This document shows, in pieces, positions 51,340 through 57,964 of a stretch of DNA of 64,000 nt. Where the stretch lies: assembly GCF_021028995.1 (NCBI RefSeq), contig NZ_JAJJZG010000003.1, positions 124,001-188,000 on the forward strand, given 5' to 3'. Under the pieces are notes generated by a model. That model had not been told where the DNA came from and did no database searches. It saw nothing but the letters and a program-made list of their open reading frames with translations. Within the stretch, counting starts at the first letter, position 1, and every line of letters begins with the position of its first letter. Origin of the DNA: Halobacterium sp. KA-4 (GTDB lineage Archaea > Halobacteriota > Halobacteria > Halobacteriales > Halobacteriaceae). The position numbers and the translations under genes were made by a program.

Positions 51340-52059
51340 ATGGAGCTCGCTGACGCCGTCGACGCCGAGGGAGTCGTCTGCGCGGTCGGGGCGGGTGGGA
51401 AGAAGTCGCTCTTGTACGCGCTCGCCGGACGGGTCGACCGCGCGGTCGTCACCGCGACCGTCCGCATCCCGATTTTCGACGAACACGTCTCCCGGGTCGT
51501 CGTCACGGACGACCCGGCCACCGCCGTCCACGATACGACCGAGTGGCCGCTCGGCGTGGTCCCCGAGCGCGAGCGCGAGGACCGCTACCGCGGCTACGAA
51601 CCGGAGCGAATCGCGAGCATCGCCGACGCCGGCGCGAACGCAGTCCTCGTGAAAGCCGACGGCGCGCGCACCCGCCGGCTGAAAGCACCGGGCGAGCACG
51701 AGCCACAGATTCCGGACTGCGCGGATGTCGTGGTGCCGATTGCGAGCGTGCGCGCGGTCGGCGAACCGCTCTCGGAAGCCGTCGCCCACCGCCCCGAGCG
51801 CGTCGCCGCCATCACGGACCTCGCGGGCGGCGACGAGATTCGCCCCGAGGACGTCGCACGCGTGCTCGCCCACCCGGAAGGTGGGATGAAAGACGTTCCC
51901 GGGGGCGCGACCGTGATTCCGCTCGTGAACATGGCCGACGACACTGCGCTCGTCCAGACCGCCACCGAAATCGCGGAGGGCGTCCACGACCGCGTGGACG
52001 TGCCCCGCGTTGTCGTCACGTCGCTGAAAGCCGACGAGCCGGTGAAGACCGTCGTCTAG
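51340..52059 (+). CDS. YqeC-like molybdenum-enzyme accessory protein
   Basis: A 239-aa protein whose ATG follows the padR TGA directly. The Walker-A-like start VGAGGKKSLLYALAG near residue 17 and the ADGARTRRLKAPGEHEPQIP stretch near 110 are diagnostic for YqeC, the putative accessory protein of selenium-dependent molybdenum hydroxylases. No selenium genes and no hydroxylase adjoin it, but MobA and an AOR-family gene lie 1.2-2 kb downstream, in line with a Mo/W cofactor role. The chemical step is not known in any organism. Confidence 0.78.
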   Translation: MELADAVDAEGVVCAVGAGGKKSLLYALAGRVDRAVVTATVRIPIFDEHVSRVVVTDDPATAVHDTTEWPLGVVPEREREDRYRGYEPERIASIADAGANAVLVKADGARTRRLKAPGEHEPQIPDCADVVVPIASVRAVGEPLSEAVAHRPERVAAITDLAGGDEIRPEDVARVLAHPEGGMKDVPGGATVIPLVNMADDTALVQTATEIAEGVHDRVDVPRVVVTSLKADEPVKTVV

Positions 52060-52130
52060 CGGCCATCCGTCCGTTCTCGTCGCTCGTCTTCCAGGATAGT
52101 CTTACGTGCTAACAGTACGAATCCTGCACA

Positions 52131-52139
52131 ATTATTTAT
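52131..52139 (+). promoter_or_regulatory. TATA box of the PAS kinase gene
   Basis: ATTATTTAT lies 25-33 bases upstream of the kinase ATG at 52164, the standard archaeal TATA-to-start distance. It favours the leaderless start at 52164 over the in-frame GTG at 52140, which would fall inside the promoter. Confidence 0.6.
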
Positions 52140-52163
52140 GTGGCTGTCCGCCGTGTTGGTCGT

Positions 52164-53210
52164 ATGGAAGGCGAAGCGCTTGACCAGCAGGCGGACTTCC
52201 GGTCGCTGGTCGACCACCTCGACGGCGTCGCGGTCTGGGTCGCGTCCGAACGAGGCGGGTTCGACTACATCAGCGACGGCTTCGAGGACGTGTGGGGAAT
52301 CCCGCCCGAGGAAATCGAGAACGACCCCGAGCGCCTCGTCGATACGATTCACCCCGACGACCGCGAGCGCGTCCGCTCGAATTTCGAACAGTCCGACCCG
52401 GACGCAATCGAGGACACCTATCAGGGACGAATCGTTCGTCCGGACGGGTCGATTCGCTGGCTGCAGAACCGCCAGATTCCGATTCGTGACGACGACGGCA
52501 ACGTCGTCAGGGTCGTCGGCATCTCGACGGACATCACCGAGCAGAAGCGCCGCGAGAACGAGCTCGACGCGCTCAATCGGATTCTCCGCCACGACATCCG
52601 CAACGACGTGAACGTCGTCGCCGGGTGGGCGGAACTACTCGAGCCCCACGTCACCGAGGAGGGACGCCCACACCTCGAGCGAATCGCCGACGCCGCCGAG
52701 CACGTCCTCGAACTCACGGAGATTGCCGGCGAGTACGCGAGAACAGTGACCGACGACCACGACCTCGAGACGAAGCCTGTTTCGCTGCGCGAGACGCTCC
52801 AGCGGGAAGTCGACGTCCGCCGCGAGTCCTACCCCGACGCCGAATTCGTCGTCGACGGGGAGATTCCGGACGTGGACGTGACGGCTAACGAGATGCTGGG
52901 GTCCGTGTTCCGGAACCTCCTGAACAACGCCGTACAGCACAACGACGAGGACGACCCCGTCGTCAAGATACGCTGCGAGACGGCCGCCGACGCCGTCCAC
53001 GTGCACGTCGCGGACAACGTGCTGGGTATCCCCGACCACCAGAAGCAGGTGATCTTCGAGCAAGGTGAGAAGGGAGCCGGGGGTTCTGGCACGGGGATGG
53101 GACTACACCTCGTCCAAATACTGGTCGAACAGTACAACGGCGACGTCCGAGTCGCGGACAACGACCCGACTGGCAGCGACTTCTCCGTCACGCTCCCGAG
53201 AGCGACGTAA
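52164..53210 (+). CDS. PAS-domain sensor histidine kinase
   Basis: A 348-aa soluble kinase. A PAS domain of the PAS-PAC type covers residues 10-130 (WVASERGGFDYISDGF, WLQNRQIPIRDDDGNVV, VVGISTDITEQKRREN). The phospho-acceptor H143 lies in RILRHDIRNDVNVVAG. The ATPase has N-box LLNNAVQHN and G2-box GTGMGLHLVQ. The G1-box reads DNVLGIPD where DNGPGIPD is usual, so two glycine/proline positions are changed. No response regulator adjoins it. The stimulus is unknown. It is convergent with mobA. Confidence 0.88.
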   Translation: MEGEALDQQADFRSLVDHLDGVAVWVASERGGFDYISDGFEDVWGIPPEEIENDPERLVDTIHPDDRERVRSNFEQSDPDAIEDTYQGRIVRPDGSIRWLQNRQIPIRDDDGNVVRVVGISTDITEQKRRENELDALNRILRHDIRNDVNVVAGWAELLEPHVTEEGRPHLERIADAAEHVLELTEIAGEYARTVTDDHDLETKPVSLRETLQREVDVRRESYPDAEFVVDGEIPDVDVTANEMLGSVFRNLLNNAVQHNDEDDPVVKIRCETAADAVHVHVADNVLGIPDHQKQVIFEQGEKGAGGSGTGMGLHLVQILVEQYNGDVRVADNDPTGSDFSVTLPRAT

Positions 53211-53226
53211 TCCGGAATCCAAGGGA

Positions 53227-53844
53227 TTACTTCGGGGCGAACCGCTCGGCCGCTTCCGCCACGGCTTCGCGGGTGTTGAGATTCTCGAAGGATTCGAGGT
53301 CGCCAGCCGCCGCCACGTCGCTCTCCGGCACCGCAACCCAGTCAAGCGTTTCGAGCGGCGCGAGAATCTTGCGGTCGCCGCGGTCGAGCGCGTCCACGCA
53401 GGCCGCGGCCATGGCGTCGGCGCGGTAGACTGCTTGCGTCGTCTGGTACCAGCCGTCGTCCATCTCGGGAACAGCCGCGTCGTGGCCGGCGGCGCGGTCG
53501 AAGAGGAGATCGATGACGGCCGGGTCGACGAACGGCATGTCGCAGGCGACGACGAGCGCGTACTCGCCGCTGGCTTCCCGGAGGCCCGCGGCAATGCCCG
53601 CCATCGGGCCCTCGTCGGGTTCCGGGTCCTCCGCAACCTTCACGGGGTTCGGGTAGCCGTCAAGGGCGTTGCGATGAGGGCCGCGCTGGTCGTCGCGGCA
53701 ATTCACGACTAGTTCTTCGGTGACGTCGGCGAGGCGGTCGGCGACCCGGCGCAGCATCGGCGTCCCAGCGAGGTCGGCAAGCGCCTTGTCGCCGTCGCCG
53801 TAGCGGGTCGAGCGACCGCCCGCGAGTACGACTGCTGAGCGCAC
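53227..53844 (-). CDS. mobA: Molybdenum cofactor guanylyltransferase
   Basis: A 205-aa protein from a GTG start (VRSAVVLAGGRSTRYGDGDK). This is the MobA nucleotidyltransferase signature LAGGxSxRxGxxK, followed by ALADLAGTPML, PDEGPMAGIAAGLREA and VVACDMPFVDP (metal Asp). It links GMP to molybdopterin, making the bis-MGD cofactor used by the formate dehydrogenase at 60230. Divergent from the AOR-family gene, with 78 bases between starts. Tungsten AORs use plain bis-pterin without GMP, so MobA more likely serves formate dehydrogenase (inference). Confidence 0.9.
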   Translation of the reverse strand: MRSAVVLAGGRSTRYGDGDKALADLAGTPMLRRVADRLADVTEELVVNCRDDQRGPHRNALDGYPNPVKVAEDPEPDEGPMAGIAAGLREASGEYALVVACDMPFVDPAVIDLLFDRAAGHDAAVPEMDDGWYQTTQAVYRADAMAAACVDALDRGDRKILAPLETLDWVAVPESDVAAAGDLESFENLNTREAVAEAAERFAPK

Positions 53845-53922
53845 GAGGAAACGTCGGCGCGCCAGTCGCTTGAACGCTCCGGAGCGGCAACGCTTAACCC
53901 CGCGCGACCGTTGCCTTCGGGC

Positions 53923-55653
53923 ATGGTCGGGGACCACGTGTTGCGCGTGCGGCTCGGCGAGGAGACCGTGTCGCGCGAGGAGATTCCGCCCGAGTGGCGA
54001 CAGCGCTACGTCGGCGGGAAGGGCCTCGCCGCGCGCTACCTGCTCGCGGACACCGACGCGGGCGTCGACCCGCTCGGCCCCGAGAACCTGCTCGCGTTCG
54101 CAGTCGGTCCGCTCACCGGACGTGCACCCGGCGAACCCCGATTCTCGGTCGTGACGAAGTCCCCGCTCACGGACGCCTTTCTGGATTCCTACGCCGGCGG
54201 CGACTTCGCCGCGCGGCTCGCGGGCAGCCTTGACGACTGCCTGCTCGTTCTCGTCGAGGGCGAACGTGACGAACCGGGCGTGCTCGTCGTCGAGGACGGC
54301 ACCGCGCACATCGAGGACGCCCCCGAACTCGCGGGCATGGATGCCGCCGAGACCGACGCCCAGTATCCGGACGCAGCGGTCGCGTGCGTCGGCCCCGCGG
54401 GCGAGCACGGCGTTCGGTTCGCGACGGTCGCGACGGACGGTGGCGACCACCACGCTGGCCGCGGCGGCGCGGGCACCGTGATGGGCGCGAAAGGACTGAA
54501 GGCCGTCGTCGCGCGCGGCGACGCGCCGGAGACGCCGTCGGAACTGGAAGCCGCGAACGAGGAGTTCGCGGACGCGGAAGTCGGGCGCTGGCAAGCCGCC
54601 AGCGAGACCCTCGAATCCGTTGACTTCGCGGACGAAGTCGGCGCGCTCCCGACGCGGGGCTGGCAGTTGGGGACGTTCGACGGTGCCGAGGACGTCGGCA
54701 TCGAGGCCGTCCGCGAAGCCAGCGTCGGGCGAGAGCGACCCGGCGAGGCCGTACCGGGCGGATTCCGCGTGCCCGACGGCGACGGCGAAACTGTCCCACG
54801 GGGCGCGGCGTCCATCACGCTGGGTGCCGGGCTCGGCATCAGCGACTTCGACGCGGTCGCGGAACTCGGCGGGCTCTGCGACCGCCTCGGCGTGGACGTC
54901 ATCAGCGCCGGGAGCGCGGTCGCGTTCGCCGCCCGGGCGAGCGAGCGCGGTTCCCTCGACAGGGACGTTGATTTCGGCGACCCCGAGGGCGCGCGGCGGC
55001 TCATCCGCGAAGTCGCCACCCGGGAAACGGCCCTCGGGGACGCGCTCGCCGACGGCGTCGTCGCAGCCGCCGACCGCCTCGGGTTCGACCAGTTGATACC
55101 CGCGGTGAAGGCGATGGAACTGCCGACGTACGACCCGCGAGCGGCCCCCGCGATGGCGCTGGCGTACGCGACCAGCGACCGCGGGGCGTGCCACCGGCGC
55201 GCCCGCCCCATCGAGGAGGCCGCGGTCGCCGCCGAATCGTGGAGCGATGCGGACCGCGTGCGTGCGGTCGTCAGCGAGCAGAACGCCCGCAGTGCGCGCT
55301 GGTGTCTGGTCGCCGACGACTTCGCGGGCGAAGCGGCACCCGAGCAGGGCGCGCGCTGGCTGCGCGCGGTCGGCGTGGACGCCACGGCGGAGTCGCTGGC
55401 CGACCTCGGCGAGCGCACGTGGAACCTCACGCGGCTGTTCAACGTCCGCGAGGGCCACGACCGACAGGACGACGCGCTCCCCGAAGCGATGACCGTGCCG
55501 CTGCCGGACGGCCCTGCGGAAGGCGCGGCCGTCGACCGGGAACAGTTCGACGCGATGCTGAACGCGTACTACGACGCTCGCGGCTGGTCGGCAGCGGGCG
55601 TCCCGACTGAGGAGACGCTGGACCGACTCGACTTGACGGAGGTTACACAGTGA
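53923..55653 (+). CDS. AOR-family oxidoreductase lacking three of four cluster cysteines
   Basis: A 576-aa protein starting MVGDHVLRVRLGEETVS. Pterin-binding signatures of the tungsten AOR family are intact: YVGGKGLAARYLL, PRFSVVTKSPLTDAFLDSYA, RGGAGTVMGAKGLKAVV, GVDVISAGSAVAFAA and YDPRAAPAMALAYATSDRGA. The CxxCxxxC stretch that holds the 4Fe-4S cluster reads ERPGEAVPGGFRV (residues 270-282), with no cysteine; only the fourth position (ARWC near 461) remains. It probably binds W- or Mo-pterin but cannot hold the usual cluster. It overlaps its partner gene by four bases. TATA: CGCTTAACC at 53891-53899. Confidence 0.85.
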   Translation: MVGDHVLRVRLGEETVSREEIPPEWRQRYVGGKGLAARYLLADTDAGVDPLGPENLLAFAVGPLTGRAPGEPRFSVVTKSPLTDAFLDSYAGGDFAARLAGSLDDCLLVLVEGERDEPGVLVVEDGTAHIEDAPELAGMDAAETDAQYPDAAVACVGPAGEHGVRFATVATDGGDHHAGRGGAGTVMGAKGLKAVVARGDAPETPSELEAANEEFADAEVGRWQAASETLESVDFADEVGALPTRGWQLGTFDGAEDVGIEAVREASVGRERPGEAVPGGFRVPDGDGETVPRGAASITLGAGLGISDFDAVAELGGLCDRLGVDVISAGSAVAFAARASERGSLDRDVDFGDPEGARRLIREVATRETALGDALADGVVAAADRLGFDQLIPAVKAMELPTYDPRAAPAMALAYATSDRGACHRRARPIEEAAVAAESWSDADRVRAVVSEQNARSARWCLVADDFAGEAAPEQGARWLRAVGVDATAESLADLGERTWNLTRLFNVREGHDRQDDALPEAMTVPLPDGPAEGAAVDREQFDAMLNAYYDARGWSAAGVPTEETLDRLDLTEVTQ

Positions 55654-56351
55654 CAGAACGAATCGACCTAGACGACGTCGAGGTGGAGACCGAGGAAGAC
55701 GAGGGCAACGACGGCGACTGGCTGTGGCGTGAGGACGCGTCCGACGACATCGACGGCGACGTCGGTGGCACGGCCCCCGACAGCAGCGGCGACGGCGGGA
55801 CGGGAGCGTCCGCTGACGACGCTGCTGCGGAGTCGTCCGGCGACTCGCAGGGCGACCGCATCCCGCACGTTCCCTACGAGTCCTCGAACAGTCCCGCGGG
55901 CATCCCGAAGGAGCACGGTGGCTCAGGCGGCGGCGCAGGTCCCGCAGAGGACCGCGCGGAAGCGCCCGAGGCCAGCGGCCCGCACGGTGGGGGCGTCGAC
56001 GAGATGGCGACTGCGTACACGTACGAGGCCGTCCAGCGCCTCGTCGACCCGCGCATCGCGCTCGCGGAGACTAACGAGTGGTCTGACTGGGTCGGTCTGG
56101 TGGGCGACGTGCCGGCGCACGCCATCAACTCGTTCCTGCGCGAGCACCAGCTCGACATCGACTTCTTCAACGGCTCCGGGGACGGCCCCGCCGAGCGGCT
56201 CGCGGCCATCGGCAAGCACTCGATGTTCTACTCCGAGCGGATGGTCGTCGTCGGCACCGAGGGCGAGGAATGGATTGCCGAGGAAGCCGGCTGGGAATTC
56301 GTGGACCTCGCCGACGCCGCGGAGAGCGCCGGCTGGGAACTCGACGACTGA
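55650..56351 (+). CDS. DUF7124-like acidic partner of the AOR-family protein
   Basis: A 233-aa protein from a GTG start that overlaps the AOR stop by four bases, so the two are translated together. Residues 1-110 are a disordered, very acidic and Gly/Ser-rich region. Residues 115-233 form a folded part: EMATAYTYEAVQRLVDPRIAL, DVPAHAINSFLREHQLDIDF and GWEFVDLADAAESAGWELDD. The layout matches haloarchaeal DUF7124 proteins found next to AOR genes. It has no cysteines, so it is not an electron carrier; a structural or docking role is a guess. Confidence 0.72.
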   Translation: MTERIDLDDVEVETEEDEGNDGDWLWREDASDDIDGDVGGTAPDSSGDGGTGASADDAAAESSGDSQGDRIPHVPYESSNSPAGIPKEHGGSGGGAGPAEDRAEAPEASGPHGGGVDEMATAYTYEAVQRLVDPRIALAETNEWSDWVGLVGDVPAHAINSFLREHQLDIDFFNGSGDGPAERLAAIGKHSMFYSERMVVVGTEGEEWIAEEAGWEFVDLADAAESAGWELDD

Positions 56352-56406
56352 CGGCGGCGTCTCAGGGTGACGTTCCGCGGGGGAATGATTTTTTACGCGA
56401 GAGCCC

Positions 56407-56682
56407 ATGCCCACGGACATGAGTCTCAGAGAGGCAATCGACCAGACCGGGTGGCTCCCCGTCGCGGTACTGCTGGTCCTTCTGTGGACTATCGTCACTG
56501 CGCTCAACGTAGTGAACCTCACGCAGGCGTACTCGGGCGTTGTCGGCCCCTACGTCGGGCAGACGTTCGTTGGCGGTGCACTCGGGCTGCTCGTGCTGCT
56601 CGGGTTCGCCGCGGGCGTCGTCTACGTCTACGGCGAGGCCGGCGAGAGCGAACCCACTCCCGAGTCGTTCCCGCCGCAATGA
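56407..56682 (+). CDS. Small two-helix membrane protein
   Basis: A 91-aa protein starting MPTDMSLREAIDQTGWLP (an alternative ATG is five codons in). Two membrane helices lie at about residues 18-38 (VAVLLVLLWTIVTALNVVNL) and 55-76, with a PESFPPQ tail. It is the first of three tightly packed genes: its TGA overlaps the ATGATG of the next. GATTTTTTACG at 56387-56397 is a promoter candidate. Function unknown, though its place inside the redox region suggests membrane contact for that system. Confidence 0.68.
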   Translation: MPTDMSLREAIDQTGWLPVAVLLVLLWTIVTALNVVNLTQAYSGVVGPYVGQTFVGGALGLLVLLGFAAGVVYVYGEAGESEPTPESFPPQ

Positions 56683-56819
56683 TGTACGAATGCTCGCAGT
56701 GCGAGAACATGACCCGCATGCCGGGCTGCGAGACGAACGCCACGACCCGTCAGTGCCCCGTCTGTGAGGAAGTGACGACGTGGCAGGTCGCCTTCGAGGG
56801 CGAGGGGTTGAGCTTCTGA
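56679..56819 (+). CDS. 46-aa zinc-ribbon microprotein
   Basis: A 46-aa frame starting at the ATG that overlaps the preceding TGA. Cysteines C5-x2-C8 and C26-x2-C29 form a four-cysteine zinc ribbon, with an extra C17 between them; the second knuckle reads QCPVCEE. The end is VAFEGEGLSF. It shares the overlap pattern TGATG with the next gene, so all three are one transcript. Likely role: zinc-binding helper or nucleic-acid binder, not provable. Confidence 0.78.
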   Translation: MMYECSQCENMTRMPGCETNATTRQCPVCEEVTTWQVAFEGEGLSF

Positions 56820-57160
56820 TGCAGTTCGAAGCCAGCGACCGCCTGCTCGCGGCCGCCGACGAGTGGGCGGACAAGCGCATGACCGACCGAGAGGACGCGC
56901 TAGAGACGAAAGTCGAGCAGGCGCTCCTGGAGGTCGAACACCTCGTTTCCGGCGAGCAGGACGTCGAGTTCGACGTCGACGAGACCACCGTCACCTACGA
57001 GCCGACTGACGAACTCGCGGCGTTCCTCGACCAGCAGGCCGAAGCAGTAGGCGTCAAGCCCGCGGACGTGCTGGCGATGCACGCCGACCTGTTCGCGACG
57101 GTGTTCCTCGACAACTACGACCAGGAGGAGCGCCCGCCGAACGCGCCGCCGACGGAGTAG
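56819..57160 (+). CDS. Helical acidic protein, unknown function
   Basis: A 113-aa protein whose ATG overlaps the preceding stop (TGATG). It is almost wholly alpha-helical (MQFEASDRLLAAADEWADK, DRLDALETKVEQALLEVEHLV-like spacing, then DELAAFLDQQAEAVGVKPADVLAMH) with an acidic beta-hairpin (VEFDVDETTVTYEP). It ends RPPNAPPTE. No family recognised. Being last in the three-gene run after a membrane protein and a zinc ribbon suggests joint action. Confidence 0.72.
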   Translation: MQFEASDRLLAAADEWADKRMTDREDALETKVEQALLEVEHLVSGEQDVEFDVDETTVTYEPTDELAAFLDQQAEAVGVKPADVLAMHADLFATVFLDNYDQEERPPNAPPTE

Positions 57161-57202
57161 GCGACCACAACGTTTTCTACGCTCCTCCCTCTACGGCATA
57201 GC

Positions 57203-57331
57203 ATGGCACACAAAGAGTCCGGCTGGAAACCGAAGGGCCGCGCGATGCAGTACAAAGGCGAGGACGTCACGGACCACGCCGTCGCCCCCGGCGAAATCAA
57301 CGACGGCGAGCAGGAAGCCGACGACGAGTAA
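57203..57331 (+). CDS. 42-aa polar microprotein
   Basis: A 42-aa frame from ATG 57203 to TAA 57331, read directly from the sequence. It is MAHKESGWKPKGRAMQYKG, then EDVTDHAVAPGEINDGEQEADDE: a basic first half and an acidic second half, with no cysteine or hydrophobic stretch. Codon use (mostly G/C third positions) is that of a gene. A T-rich tract (TTTCTTTT, 57333-57340) follows at once, a likely terminator for both strands. Function unknown. Confidence 0.6.
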   Translation: MAHKESGWKPKGRAMQYKGEDVTDHAVAPGEINDGEQEADDE

Positions 57332-57338
57332 GTTTCTT

Positions 57339-57962
57339 TTAGGCGACGAGGTCGCGTTCGAACTCCACGAACCCGCGGAGCACGTGGACCGCGGCGAGGT
57401 AGAACGGCTCGTCGGTGGCTTCGACGACGTCGTCGAGGTACGCGTCCAGCCACGTCGAGAGGTGTTCGTCGAGGAACACCCGCTCGAAGCCGACGGCTTC
57501 CTCCTCGCCGGCCTGCTGGCGGCGCAACAGGTTCCGGAGGAACAGCAGTTCGACGCCGACGTAGTCGGCCTCCTCACTGATCGAGTCGGGCACCTTCCAG
57601 CCGCCGGCGCTGTAGCTGGCGTCGACTTCCGCCAGCCCCGATGAGAGGAAGTCGGTGTCCTCGCGGTAGTACGTCTCGTGGGGCTGGACGGGCGGCCGCG
57701 GCCCGACGAACAGCCGCGTGAACTCCTTGGCGAGGTCGTCGACGACCTCGTCGGTGTCGCGGCCCTCGTTCTCCTCTACGAATTCGTGGAGGTACTCGAA
57801 GCCCGTGTCGAGGTCGTCATTGATGGAGTCGGCGGGCGTGTCGAGGCCGCCGTCGAGGAGTCGTTCGATGAACGCCTTCTCGGGGGTGTCGTAGAGTGCG
57901 TCGACAAGGTAGTCGACGAGTTCGAGTCGTGCGTCGTAGAGTGCCTGCTGGTCCAAGCTCAT
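57339..57962 (-). CDS. TorD/DmsD-family maturation chaperone
   Basis: A 207-aa all-helical protein starting MSLDQQALYDARLELVDYL. The family core is visible: EFTRLFVGPRPPVQPHETYY (Asp/Gly-Pro loop region), then EADYVGVELLFLRNLLRRQ and FERVFLDEHLSTWLDAYLDDV. TorD-like proteins bind the Tat signal of exported molybdoenzymes and help insert the cofactor; its client is very likely the Tat-signal formate dehydrogenase at 60230. It stops two bases from the HdrA-like gene start region and is transcribed with it. Confidence 0.87.
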   Translation of the reverse strand: MSLDQQALYDARLELVDYLVDALYDTPEKAFIERLLDGGLDTPADSINDDLDTGFEYLHEFVEENEGRDTDEVVDDLAKEFTRLFVGPRPPVQPHETYYREDTDFLSSGLAEVDASYSAGGWKVPDSISEEADYVGVELLFLRNLLRRQQAGEEEAVGFERVFLDEHLSTWLDAYLDDVVEATDEPFYLAAVHVLRGFVEFERDLVA

Positions 57963-57964
57963 GG

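Noticed and set aside
54700-54800. Frameshift hiding the AOR cluster cysteines
   Set aside because: No frame in this stretch has the spaced TGC/TGT codons needed, and the pterin motifs on both sides are in one frame.
53227-55458. 743-codon minus-strand frame reaching across the AOR-family gene
   Set aside because: Only its last 205 codons (MobA from 53844) are real. The upstream part is the antisense shadow of the AOR-family gene.
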